Shown here piece by piece: positions 48,581 to 61,602 of a stretch of 64,000 nucleotides of DNA (position 1 is its first letter; every line of letters starts with the position of its first letter). The notes below the pieces were generated by a model. That model worked only from the letters and a program-made list of their open reading frames with translations, was not told the origin of the DNA and ran no database searches. Both the position numbers and the translations under genes were made by a program. The stretch lies in NCBI GenBank assembly GCA_016618085.1, contig JABLTG010000057.1:37942-101941 (forward strand). Direction: 5' to 3'. Source of the DNA: Neovahlkampfia damariscottae. Taxonomy: Eukaryota; Heterolobosea; Selenaionea; Neovahlkampfiida; Neovahlkampfiidae.

Positions 48581-48899
48581 TTAAGAGTTTGGATATTGTT
48601 CATTGAAAGACCCAGTTTGTGATGAATCTTCTGATAAACTTGTTCTCCACTTTTCGTCATATTTTTCTTCTTTTGTCTCACTTATAATACCAAGTTGTTC
48701 ACCTACAAAAATATTTAAAATTATCAATGTCCTTACCCCATGTGTAGAAGGTAGATTTGAAAGCATCAAGAATAAAAGTTGTAATGGTATAATCTTCTTC
48801 TTCTGGTTGTTTGTCACTACTTTTATTCTCCACTACTTCATTATTCAAAGAATCATTGTTTTTTTTTGTAGTATCTTCTCGTTCAATGTTACTTGACAT
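48581..48899 (-). CDS. Small acidic hypothetical protein
   Basis: Two exons joined by a 34-nt-class intron (GTAAGG to TTGTAG, about 48702-48736) give about 95 residues starting MSSNIEREDTTKKNN. The centre TTFILDAFKSTFYTWGEQLG could form one amphipathic helix; the rest is polar and serine/glutamate-rich. No family recognised. CCAAT (TGACCAATAG, 48934-48938) lies 34 nt upstream of the ATG. Confidence 0.6.
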
Positions 48900-48933
48900 A
48901 AATCTGATGTCAGTTGTAGAAAGACAATTTTGA

Positions 48934-48938
48934 CCAAT
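48934..48938. promoter_or_regulatory. CCAAT element upstream of the 48899 start
   Basis: TGACCAATAG 34 nt upstream. The divergent Rab7 gene has its own ATTGG at 49054-49058, 41 nt before its ATG. Confidence 0.4.
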
Positions 48939-49099
48939 AGAACGAAAAATAAATACACTTTCTAAAAGAAAACTCCGATTTTCGATTTTTGTTTCAATGT
49001 TAAAAAACAATGCAATTTTGACTCAGATTATTTTTTTTTTGAAATTGCACTGATTGGACCAAATTGTTCTAAAAACAAATTATTATTCAACCGAAAGAA

Positions 49100-49909
49100 A
49101 TGAACAAAGTTCTGAAAAAAGTTGTAATATTGGGCGATAGTGGAGTTGGTAAGTTGACTAAATACATTAATTTTTCAAGGAAAAACTTGTTTAATGAATC
49201 AGTTTGTTTGAAATTTATTTTTTAAAAAAAACCTCAGGTGAATCAAGAGTTTACAAATCGTTATAAAGCAACAATAGGAGCAGACTTTGAGACATCGACA
49301 ATAAAAGTTGATGATAGAATGATTGCACTTCAAATTTGGGACACAGCAGGTAAATAAATAGAAAAATGAAAACTAACTTTTTAAAAAGGACAAGAAAGTA
49401 TTTTATGTTTTTTTAATTTAATTTTTTAAAAGGATTTCAAAGTTTAGTTGAGAGTTTTTATCGTGGTGCTGATGCTTGTCTTCTTGTATTTGATGTAAAC
49501 GTTGAAAGTACTTTTAATAATTTATCAAATTGGAAAAGTGAGTTTTTAGTAAAAGCATTTCCTCCAAACTCAAATGATTTTCCATTTGTTGTTGTTGGTA
49601 ATAAAGTTGGTAAGTTTTAATTAAGTTTTAAAATAAAGATTGTGATGAAACAAGAGTAATTTCATGTGATAAAGCAACAAAATGGTGTAATTCTCAAGGA
49701 TTTCCATATTTTGAAACAAGTGCAAAAGAAGGAGTAATTAATTTATTATATTTTTTAATTTATAAAAGACAAATGTAATTGAAGCGTTTCAAGTTTTAGC
49801 AAGAAAGAGTTTAGGAGTTGAAAAAGAACAAGATGAAGATCATTCTCCAATTAATTTTGAAGATATAAAAAATGATAAAACTCCATGTTCAGGTTATTGT
49901 GGAAACTAA
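49100..49909 (+). CDS. RAB7: Rab7-type small GTPase with a 9-nt microexon
   Basis: Late-endosome/lysosome Rab. Seen: [84 protein letters not shown] and FETSAKEG. Six introns of about 28-39 nt cut the gene: inside the P-loop, after MNQF, inside TAGQER twice, after NKV and after AKEG. Exon 49389-49397 is 9 nt (GACAAGAAA) between introns 49350-49388 and 49398-49432 and encodes the Q-E-R core of switch II. The C-terminus reads TPCSGYCGN, so cysteines are near but not at the end; this is not a standard Rab prenylation signal. Functional partner of retromer (VPS26 also here). Confidence 0.94.
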
Positions 49910-49946
49910 AATTGTAAAAAGAACAAAAAATAAAAAATATTTTCGT

Positions 49947-49951
49947 CCAAT
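49947..49951. promoter_or_regulatory. CCAAT element upstream of RBM5/10-like gene
   Basis: GTCCAATCA 21 nt upstream of the ATG at 49973, in the 63-nt gap after the Rab7 stop codon; same-strand neighbours therefore each have their own element. Confidence 0.45.
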
Positions 49952-49972
49952 CATTTTTTCTTTTTCTTACAA

Positions 49973-51716
49973 ATGAGTCGATCAAGGTCAAGGTATTTTG
50001 ATTCTGAAAGAGATTATCATTATAATGATTCTGACTCAAAATATTACTCAGAAAGGAGTTATTCAAGAAGGAGGTATTCAAATAGTCCAGAAAGAAGGAG
50101 AAAATATTCAAATAGTCCTATAGATAAAAGATATGATTCAGTATCACCTGAAAGATATAATTCACCAAAAAATAGTTGGAGTGATTCTGAAGAATGTATA
50201 GAGACAATGAGTATAATATTAAAGAATTTGGATTTTGATATTACAGAAGATTCAATCAGAACAGAAATATTCAAAATAACTCAAATAGGACCATCAAATA
50301 TTACAATTTTGAAAGGTAAAATTTAGAAATTATATTTATATCAAAAGACAAATATACACGAAAGTGTACAGGAATTGGTTTTTTAGATTTTGATTCATTA
50401 GAATCTTGTAATGAAGCACTAAAATTAATGATAGAATTTGGTGATAAATTATCAATTGGAAATTCAAAAAATGTATTGTATAAAAAAACAAAACCTCTAA
50501 AGAAGAAAGAATATAATGAAAAAGAATGGATTTGTAGTCATGTAAGAAAATAAAAAATAAATAAAAATAAAGTGTACAGCTCAAAATTATGGTCATGGAA
50601 ATAAATGTAGAATGTGTCATAAAAGAAAAATTGAAAAAGAAGAAAAAGAATCATGTGAATTAATTATAAGAGGATTAGATGAAACTGTAACAGAAAAGAC
50701 TGTAAAATTCAAATATATTTATTTTTATTTAGTTATATGAATCATTTAGTATTTATGCTGAACCAATACAAACAAAAGTTGTTAGAGATTATATTACCAG
50801 AGAATCAAAAGGATATGGATTTATTGAATATTCAAATACAAAAGAAGCATGTTTAGTAAAAGAAAATTCAATTGGTTTAAAAATTAATGGATTTGAAGTA
50901 ACAATCGGGTTTTCAAAGAGGTTACATGTTACAGAAGAAGAAAAATATGTAGATAAAAAAATTGAAAATTGGAAATCATTTTATGATTATAAAATGGATG
51001 AAAATGATGGAAAAACGGGATATATATTAGATGAAAAATCAGGATATTATTATAATTCAAAATTAAAATATTATTTTGATCCTACAAGTGGGTATTATTT
51101 TGATACAAAAGAACAATTTTGGATGTACTTCAATTCTGACACAAAAGAATATATTAAATGTGAAAAAGTTGAGGAAGATAAAAAAGATGAAGTTGAAGAT
51201 TTAGTAAAAAAGACAGAAGAAGGAAGTATCAAAAATGAACAATTTGAAAAATGGAAAAAAAAATCAAAAGAAATTGAACAAGAATCTCATTTTATTGAAA
51301 AACAAATTATAAAAAAAGAAAGTGTTGATTATAATTTACCTAATGTAAAATCATCTGTGAAAAAAGATAAAGTTGTAAATAAATCAACAAAAAAAGTTAG
51401 AAGAACTCAAAAATTATTAGGATTAAATTCTAAAACTGCAAAATTAGTTAAGAGTGGAAAATTAATAATTCAACAAAATTTAGAAGATAAACCTATTGAA
51501 TCATCAAATATTGGAAATAAAATGTTAAAAATGATGGGATATAAAGAAGGAGAAGGATTAGGTAAAAAATCTGATGGAATTGTTGAACCTATCAAAGTGG
51601 AAAAGAAAGATAATTCAAAGGGAATTGGATTTCAAAAAAGTTATGGAAAAGTTGGGGATTCAAAAAAATTAATACAACAAATGAGAATAAAAGAAAGATA
51701 TGATTCTTTGAAATAA
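49973..51716 (+). CDS. RBM5/RBM10-like splicing factor (RRM-ZnF-RRM-OCRE-G-patch)
   Basis: Pre-mRNA splicing regulator. Order: RS-rich start (SRSRSRYFDSERD, RRRYSNSPERRR); RRM1 (SIILKNLDFDITEDSI, GIGFLDFDS); RanBP2-type zinc finger WICSHCTAQNYGHGNKCRMC; RRM2 (ELIIRGLDETVTEKTLYESF, SKGYGFIEYS); OCRE repeats (DEKSGYYYNSKLKYYFDPTSG, then YYFDTKEQFWMYF); G-patch NKMLKMMGYKEGEGLGKKSDG. This full order is that of RBM5/RBM10. Three introns of about 30-34 nt (near 50315, 50540 and 50703). About 550 residues, shorter than the human proteins. Its stop is 6 nt from the convergent RhoGEF stop. Confidence 0.93.
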
Positions 51717-51722
51717 AATATT

Positions 51723-54700
51723 TTATTTTTTTTCTCTTTCTTGTAAAAGTGTATCTAATAATTTTTTTGAAATATCTCTTTCATTTTTGAGTTCTTTATT
51801 ATATAAATTGACCAATGCCTCGTAATGATTTTTTAATCTCTCAACTTCTTCATATGAATAAACTCTTTCTGGTACTTTTATAAAACTGTTTGATGACATT
51901 CTTGATGGACTGGTTTTTGGTGAAACTCCCAATTTTTTTTGATGTTCAAAAAATTGTATTTTTTGTAACATTGGAGATTCTCTTGGTGTTGCAATATGTT
52001 TATTATTAGGTGTTGGTGTTGGTGTTCCTGGATATTGATCATCTGACAAATTATTTGTTGTTGGTAAATCTTCTTCGTTTTGTTCTGAAGATTGTTCAGA
52101 TGTTTCATCTTGTTCAACTGAAATACTAATTTTTGGTTGTGATTTTTTTTTTTGTTTTTTAAATTCATCAACTTCTTTTTGATGTTTTTTTTTCATATCA
52201 GATACTTCTTTTTCAGCTTCCAAAAGAAATGTTTTTGCATCTTCAACAGATTTTTCTTGAATAATTTTAGCTGCTGATTCTGCATGTTTTAAGATTTGTT
52301 TTGATTCTTTATCAGCAGATTTTAAAATTTGATTTGCATCTTTTTCTGCTTTTTCTATAATTTCAGCAGCTGAAATATCAGCTTTATTTAAAATATCTTG
52401 TGCTTCTTTGTCTGCAGCTTCAATTAATTTTTTTGTTTTTTCAGATTGAATTTGAGTTAATGATTTTCTTTTATCATTGTTAGTAGTACCATTTTCAGAT
52501 GATGATAATTTACTAATTTTATTTTCAGTAATTTCAATTAATTTTTGAGATTCTTTTTTTGCATTTTCTAAAATTTCTTTTGCTTTTTCTTCACCTTTTT
52601 TTATAATTTCTTCTGCTTCTTTTTTTGCTTTTTCATCAACATTTGATTTTACAACTTTTAATTCTTCAATTTGAGTTTTTAAAAAAACATTTTCATTTTT
52701 TAATTCTTCATTTGCGTTACCCAATTGAATTAAAGTTTCATTCTTTTTTAAAATTTCTTCATTTGAAACTATCGATTGAGTTTTTCTTGGAGTTTGTATT
52801 TTAGTTTCGGTTGAATTGGAAGATTCTTTTTGATTTTGATTTTGGGATTGAGATTGATTTTGTATTTGTATTTGTTGTTGTTCAATTTCTTCTTCTTTTT
52901 CTAATGATTTTGTTTCAAATTCTAATTTTAATTTTTGAATTTCATTTTCATAATGATTTTTAACTTCTTCTGAAGTCATTAAATCAAAATCAATTTCATT
53001 TTTAATTTCATCTTTTAAATCTAAATAAGTTTTTAAATCTAAACAAGAAGATCCATCATCAAAATAAGAATTTAATGAATCTGTATCTTTTCTTAAAAAA
53101 CTTAATAAAATATCACTTCCAGTTGAATTATGTTCAATTAATGATGATAATTGAATTGCACCTTTTTTTAATCTTTTATTACAATGTGATATAAACTCTT
53201 TTGATTTTGAAATATCTTCTTTTATATTTAAAATTTGATGTAAAATTAATTTTTTATCTTCATAAATTAAAAGTTTTTCATCTAATTTTTTAAATTTTTC
53301 TTCTTTTGCTTGTAATAATTTTTTATATTCTTGTACTTTTTTTGAAATTTCTTGTTTATTTTTTATTTTTTCTTTTACAAATTCTTCAAGAGATTCAACA
53401 CTTTCTTCATTTATTTTTTGTTCTGATTCTTTTAATTTTTCATATTCATCTTTTCTAACTTTTTGAATTTCATTGGTCCATTCTCTAATATCTAATTCTC
53501 CTTTTTCAAAACCTTGAAAATGTAATGTTTCACCATGTGTCCAAGAATTTAAAAATAAATCTAATGGATTTTCTTTTTTTTCAATTGAAGTAAAAACTAA
53601 ATGAATATTCAATCTTAATATTTCATTTTCTTCATCTTCTTCAATATCATCTAAATGTGTTGGATCATTACAATTTGCAACCAATAAAATATCAGTAAAT
53701 AAATAAACATCACAAATTATCCATTCACCTTTTAAATTATATTTTAAATGTCCTTCTTTAACTAAATGACGATGTGGTTGAATTATACTTCTAACAAGTG
53801 TATGTTTTACTTTTTCACTTGAATGTGAATGTTCACTTGTTCCACCCATTTGTGCTGAATTTGATATAAAATTTGTAAATTTCTTTTGAATTTGTTTTAA
53901 TGTTTTTTGTGAATCTTTTTGTCTTTTTTGTTCATTTAAATGTGATGCAACATCTCCAATTAAAACAATTGATTTTTGAAGTAATGCATAATCAAAATGA
54001 CCTCTTGGTGTTGTTCTTAATAAATCATCTAATAATAATTTATATCTTGGTACACGTTGAATTGGTTTAATTAATAATGATCCTAAATCTTCACCTTCAT
54101 TCTTTTTTACTGTTTTTATAAATTGTTCAACATTTTTATCTTCAGTTTTTAATCTTTTTAATTCTTTTTGTGCATCATCAAAATTATTAATATAAATTGT
54201 ATATAATTTTAAAAATGGTGTAAATTTAGTAAAGGTTTCTCCGACTGTCATTTTCTTATCTTGTTTTTTTGGTTCTTCATGTTTTTTTTTACCAAAATTT
54301 ATACCTTTCTTTTTTACATCTTTTTCAGGTGTAGAATTCATATCTTTATATCCAAAAACATTTTTTAAATTTTGTAAAAGTAAACGATTAAATGGTAAAA
54401 TTGTTGTAACTTGAAATTAGAATAAAATAAAATCTAACCATTGCTAAAAATAATTCCTGCTTGTTTTTGATTGAATACTTTTTGATATTTCATAACAGCT
54501 TCAGTTTTTTCTAAAGATTTTACATAACTTTCTTCAGTTGATATAATTTCTTTTATAATATTGATTCGTTTTTTTTGTGATTTTGCTAGAACTAAAAAAA
54601 ATATATATTATATTTTTTCTTTACCTTTAATTTTTTTTTTTAATTGAAAAAATCTCCATGCTCTTTGAATTTTGTCTGCAGCAGTATCTTCTGGACTAAG

Positions 54701-54748
54701 TTGTTTTTTTTGGTTCTTATTTTTTGCGTTATTCTTTTTTTTGCCCAT
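51723..54748 (-). CDS. RhoGEF (IQ - DH - PH) with long coiled coil
   Basis: Activator of Rho/Rac GTPases. Start ATG 54748 (MGKKKNNAKNKNQKK); IQ motif AADKIQRAWRFFQLKKK; DH domain from INIIKEIISTEESYVKSLEKTE to SLLIKPIQRVPRYKLLLDDLLR and DVASHLNEQKRQK; PH domain LVKEGHLKYNLKGEWIICDVYLFTDILLVAN. The remaining 500 residues are coiled coil, with a striking run of short repeats (AEEIIKKGEEKAKEILENAKK, then EAQDILNKADISAAEII, ANQILKSADKESKQIL). Introns lie at about 54597-54625 and 54410-54440. About 980 residues. ATTGG at 54783-54787 lies 34 nt upstream. Confidence 0.9.
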
Positions 54749-54782
54749 AGAAAAATGTTGCTTCGGTTATGGGGTATTTGTG

Positions 54783-54830
54783 ATTGGTCGATAATATAAA
54801 CTTGTAATTGGTTAATTGTCTTGAACCAAT
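54783..54830. promoter_or_regulatory. Three CCAAT/ATTGG elements between divergent GEF genes
   Basis: ATTGG at 54783-54787 and 54807-54811 and CCAAT at 54826-54830, the last 5 nt from the plus start at 54836. The 87-nt gap separates two GTPase-exchange-factor genes. Confidence 0.5.
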
Positions 54831-54835
54831 AAAAA

Positions 54836-57800
54836 ATGACTTCAATAGAGGAAGAAGAAAAATTGTCTAGCACTGACAACCCTCAGGTCATTGAATCTCA
54901 AGAAGATAAAATTGATAATTTAATTGATGAAGAAGAAGAAGAAGAGCAGGTTGCGAATCCAAAAATTGGATGGATGAACTTAAAATTTGCAAAATTTAAA
55001 GTTGTTGAAGAAAAAATTGAAAAAGGTTTGTTTAATTTTAGAATTAAAAATTAAAGACTCAATATTTCAATCTGATCTCGATTGTAAAATTTCTTATTCA
55101 AAATTACCCGAAAAATTTCGTAAAGAATCTGATTCAAATATATCTTTTGAAAAAGAACTTGAACCTTATCAAAAATACAGTTATGATTATTTAATTAATG
55201 GTAATCTTGTAAAAGTGGAAAGACCAAATAGTTTTAAACAAATTCCTACTGGACAAAAACCACAACAAAAAGAAACACCAGATGATGGTTTGGTGAACTT
55301 TAGATCTTTTATGCAAGAATCACGTTTACCAGATACTGAAGAAGAAATAGAAGAAAAAAAGAAAGAAATAAAAAAATCACAACAATCAACTGAATCTGAA
55401 GAAAAAATTAGTTTTTCACTTCAAACTGAGAAAGACATTGAAAATAAAAGAGATTATGTCACAGAAGAGTTTTCAAAAGTCAGATTTTTGTTTCTTTTTT
55501 TTAATATTCAACATTAGTTACCTAAAAATTTATTACATAACCCTTTTCATGTTTGGAATAATGTTGAAGTTACTTCATGTGAAAGATCAATTGATTTAAT
55601 TCCGTATCGTGACTCAAAGTGAGTATTTTATTTTAATTTAACTATTTATGGAGGGATACAAAAATTCGTTTTAAATTAAACAAATTTGAAGTATCTGTTG
55701 GAAATTTTGAACCTTTGTTTTGTAAACTATCTCTTTATGATGCAAAAAATGAAGTTTTTTTAACTGAAAGTCATCACTTTTTTTTGAATGTATCTGCTGA
55801 AGAAGTTGCTCATATACCAAATTTTCCAAAAGAATTTATCACAGATAAAAAAGAATCTCTTGTGTTTTCAATACCAGGAGTTCATTCAAACATTTATATT
55901 GTTTTTTTTGTTGAAAGAATCTTTCAACAAAATTCTCAAAATGAAAATTATTTGAAAAAAAAAATAAATTTACAAAGTTCAAAAGAAAGTGTAACAGAAT
56001 CATGGGAAACAACACCAATATTAAGACAACCACTTTTTTGGACATTTGAACCTTTATTTGAAGTTGATGTCCAAGAAAAAAAGAAAAAAAGTAGTGACAG
56101 AAATACAGTTGAAAAAGTATTTTTAAGACAAGGACCAAGAAAGATATCAAAACTTTATTCAAATATTGGAGAATTTAAATCTAGAATTAAATTATATGAA
56201 GCACTCATTTCAAATTCTAATTTTGCAACCAAAAAAGCCAAATTAATTCCTGGATTTATAGGTATAAATGTTGAACAAGTTGTTGATGATAAAATTTTAA
56301 AAGAAGAAAAATTACTTTTAAAATTTCACAAAGATTATGAGTCTTTGTATAACTTGCATTTTCAACACTTTTTAATGGTTGAATTAACATCTGCAAATCT
56401 TTCAAGTGTTTCTGGAAATAATGTTGCTATTCAAATTTCATTGAGAGAAGATGATGATTTAACAAAAGCACCATTGAAAAAAATACATTCAAGATTTTCA
56501 CCTGAGTCATGGAAAGAAAAAGATTTTAGTACAATTACGCATCATCAAAAGGCACCTCAATTTTTTGATGAAATTAGAATAGATCTTCCTTTCAATTTAA
56601 CAAAAAATCATCATATTTTATTTGAATTTTTAGAAGTTGAATTTGATAAACAAAATGTAAAAGAATTATCATTACGAACAATTGGATATTCAATTGTGAA
56701 AGTTGTCACTGATAATTTAATTAATGGTCATTTTATTGAAAATATTTATAAAGAATTACCACCAAAATATCTTGAAAAATTGGATACTTTGGAACCAATT
56801 GATAAAAAAAAGAAGACATTCAAATTTACCTGTCATAGTCATACAACGGCACTTCCAAAATGTCCAATTACAATTCAATTTTTAAGAATGTGTCCATTCT
56901 TTTTTGAAAAAGATCAAACTGTAATGTCACTTGAATTATTTGATTATATTTCATCATTTCTTTTACCAAATGCAATTACAGCTTCAAAAAATATGATGAA
57001 ATGTAATCTCGAAAATGTTTATCCAAATTTACCTTCAATTTTGAATATTTCATTATATATTTTAGCAAATGGAAAAGAAGGTACTCCAGAACAAAAAGAA
57101 AAAGATCCAAAATTTACTGAAAAAATGAGGGATGTATCAAAATCAGCATTTGATATTCTTTTATCTTTATCAAGTGGAATTATAAAATATTTTCCATCTT
57201 TGGGAAATAGAAATACTGATTTGGACTCATATTTAGAATATATTTTAAATATTCCATCAATGTCAATTGTTCCACTTCATCATACTATTACAGAACTTTG
57301 GTTGGAAAAATTGAATACAATTATCAACGAAGATTCAAAACTTTTAACAAAAGGTGAAGTATCTGAATCATTTAGAAAGAGTAGTAGTTCAGAAATACCA
57401 AAAAAAAGAAAAGAAAGAGGTGTTTCATTATTTGGTAACAAAAATGATAAAAAAAAGATTGAAAGTGTTCAAAATTCTGTCAAAGATATTAAATTAGTTG
57501 ATAGTCGTGAAACTATTCATTTATCTTGGTTTATGTTTGAATTATTATCAAAAATACTTTTCTTATATTCAAAAGTTTCACCTGATAAATCAAAAAAACA
57601 TAATTATTCATCTGAAGATCTTGGAAAAGATGATAAATTTTTTGATAATTTACATTTTTCAGGTGTATTAGAAACACTTTTAAAAAAGACAGTTGAAATT
57701 GGAGGGGATGTTGCAATCAAAACGAATCATGCATTATCTTTATTTATTAAAGATCTTTTAACAATTTCATTTCAACCAAATATGATTGATAGTAATTTTA

Positions 57801-60101
57801 GAACAAATACACTCAATTTATTATTGGAATATTTGAAACATTTAGATTGGAGAAATTCAGAATTAGCTTTTAATATGAAACTTGATTTTGTTGAACTTAT
57901 TTTGGATCATGAAAATTTTGTTGAAATGTCATGGAAATTAGAACAAGGAACATTATCAAAATGTTGTATTCAAATTTTATGTGATTCTTTCATTAATGAT
58001 CAATATAGAACAAGAGTAAAAAAAAAAGTTAAATTTTAATTTTTTTTTAAAAAGACAATTAACATTATGTATCAAATATTTTCAAAATGGGATATGGCAG
58101 AAAAATATCAAAATATTGAACAAAAAAATGCAATTTCAGTTCTTTTATTACCATTACTTGATTTTATAATTGATGATGAAGAAGTTATAAAAGGAATTGA
58201 TAAAAGTACAGCAAAAGATGAAAAAATAACGAAAAGATTTTGGCCAGTTTTTCTTCAAATTTTTAATAATTGCGAAAAAACTAAATTTAATGAATGGTTA
58301 AATAGTAAATCAGTTGAATCATTAGAAAGATTTATATTATTAGTTCCAAAAACTATAAAAGGATTAAAAGATATTCAAGATAAAAATTATATTAGAACAT
58401 GTAAATTTGTTGGATTAAAATTAATTTCAACAATTTCAAATGCATCAGAAAAAAGAATAAGAGAAAATGATGAATATTTAATTTTAGAAAGAATTGTTAA
58501 AGTTTTAGTTAATTATCTTGATAAAAATTCACCAAATTTAGATAAATTAAATTTAGAAGAAGATGATGTTTTCTTTTTAACAATTTTAAATGAAATTATA
58601 AACAAATATACAGATGTTTTATGTTCACAAAAATTTTCATCAAAAACATTTATGTGGAAATGGATTGTTGGTATTTTAATAAAACCATTAGATTTTCCAT
58701 TATCTGAAACTAAAAATTTAGTTTTAATTCATGGTTTAAATATTTTAACAAAACTATATGAAAATGAAATTAAAACAATGTCAGCAGATAGATTAATTAT
58801 ACCATGTGACTCAGATGATTCAATTGTATTTCAAGATCAAAATTTTATTAAAGCAGCATCACTTGATAAATTAATTGAAAGAATGACATATGAAAAACAT
58901 CCAGAATTAAAATTTAAAGATATATTTTTATTAACTTATAGATCATTTACTACACCTTTTATTTTACTTGATAAACTTATTCAAAGATTTAGACAAGCAA
59001 TTTTAGTTGATCCAGAAGGAAGTGATAAAATTACACTTAGAGTTTTAAATTCAATTAAATTTTGGGTTGATAAATATTTTTATGATTTTGATAATATTTT
59101 AGTTACAAGATTAATTAAATTTTTATCAGATGAAGTTTCATTATCTCCAAAATTAAGAATATTTTGTAAAACTTTAAAAAGAAGTTTAGCTGTAAAGTTA
59201 ATTACAGATGATGCAATTGCAACTTCTGATTACAATTTTAAAGATCAAGCAGAAGATCCAGTTTTACCAAAAAATTTTAATAGAGATGATAAAAATTTTC
59301 CATTTGTTTTATTATCCTGGGATTCAAAAGAAATTGCAAAACAAATGACAATACTTGAAAGTATTTTATTTAAAAGTATTGCACCAAAAGAATGTTTATC
59401 AGGATCATGGGCAAAACCAAAAACAAAACATTTACATGCACCAAATATTGTTGCTTTAACAGATCGTTGGAATCGTGTAACTGAATGGGTTTCTTCAACA
59501 ACAATGAATGAACCAGATATGAGAAAAAGAAAAAGAATTATTCAAAAATTTATTGATATTGCAAATGTAGATTTTTAATTTTATTTTCTAATTTTTTCAA
59601 AAATAGGAATTAAGAGGTTTAAATAATTATCATGGTGTTACAGAAATTATTGCAGGACTACAAACAGTGGCAGTTCATAGATTAAAAAAAACATGGGCAT
59701 CTTTACCAGAACAATCAATTGAATTATTTAAAACATTGTCAGAGTTAATTGATAGTCAAGGTGCTTATAAAGCAATGAGAGATGAACTAAAACAATCAAC
59801 ACCACCTTGTATTCCACCAATGGCAATGTATTTGAAAGATTTAATTTTTATTGAAGATGGAAATCCAGATGAAATTAAAAGTCAACCAAATCAAGTTCCT
59901 CTTGTTAACTTTTTTAAAAGAAGAAAAGTAGCAGAAGTTATTTTAAAAATGAGAGAATATCAATTATCTCCTTATAATTTTGTTCAAGTACCTTATTTGA
60001 GAGATCTTTTAGGTTCAAAATTATTTGAAGAAGGTAAATTATTAACAGAAGATCAAATGTGGAAAAATTCACTTAAATTTGAACCAAGAGAAAATAAATA
60101 A
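54836..60101 (+). CDS. DOCK-type (DHR-1 and solenoid) protein ending in a RasGEF domain
   Basis: About 1,670 residues. The N-terminal half is DOCK-like: [15 protein letters not shown], then a DHR-1/C2 domain with [68 protein letters not shown] and [10 protein letters not shown] helical solenoid follows ([28 protein letters not shown]). Where DOCK proteins carry DHR-2 this one has a RasGEF-N ([30 protein letters not shown]) and a CDC25 RasGEF catalytic domain ([70 protein letters not shown]). Introns (55028-55056 area, 55480, 55619, 58018-58053, 59571-59610) are 26-40 nt, and each joint keeps the frame; the joint at 58018 falls inside DOCK solenoid sequence, arguing against two genes. Confidence 0.88.
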
Positions 60102-60154
60102 AAAATCTTCTATTTTTTTTAACCAATCGGAGTAAATATTTTCAAAAGTTGAAA

Positions 60155-61457
<1,303 letters not shown>

Positions 61458-61577
61458 TACTAATTGTCCAAATAAAAGAAGTTAATAATTATTCAGAAAA
61501 ATTTATCTCCCAACAAATTCCAATTTGGTCATTTCTGTTTCCCATTTTGGAAAGTCAATTTATAAAAGTGCTCTTTA

Positions 61578-61582
61578 ATTGG
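61578..61582. promoter_or_regulatory. ATTGG element upstream of RGS-START gene
   Basis: TTAATTGGTCAAC 20 nt upstream of the ATG at 61603; it excludes the longer frame that starts from non-ATG codons. Confidence 0.45.
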
Positions 61583-61602
61583 TCAACGTGACAAATTCAG
61601 AA

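Noticed and set aside
52250-52620. DNA tandem repeat in the RhoGEF coiled-coil region
   Set aside because: The repetition is at protein level (Ala/Ile/Glu heptad-like spacing) without a fixed DNA unit; treated as coiled coil.
58018-58066. Gene boundary splitting the DOCK half from the RasGEF half
   Set aside because: The stop at 58039 lies inside a GT-AG intron; after splicing, DOCK-like solenoid sequence continues, and no promoter element is seen there.
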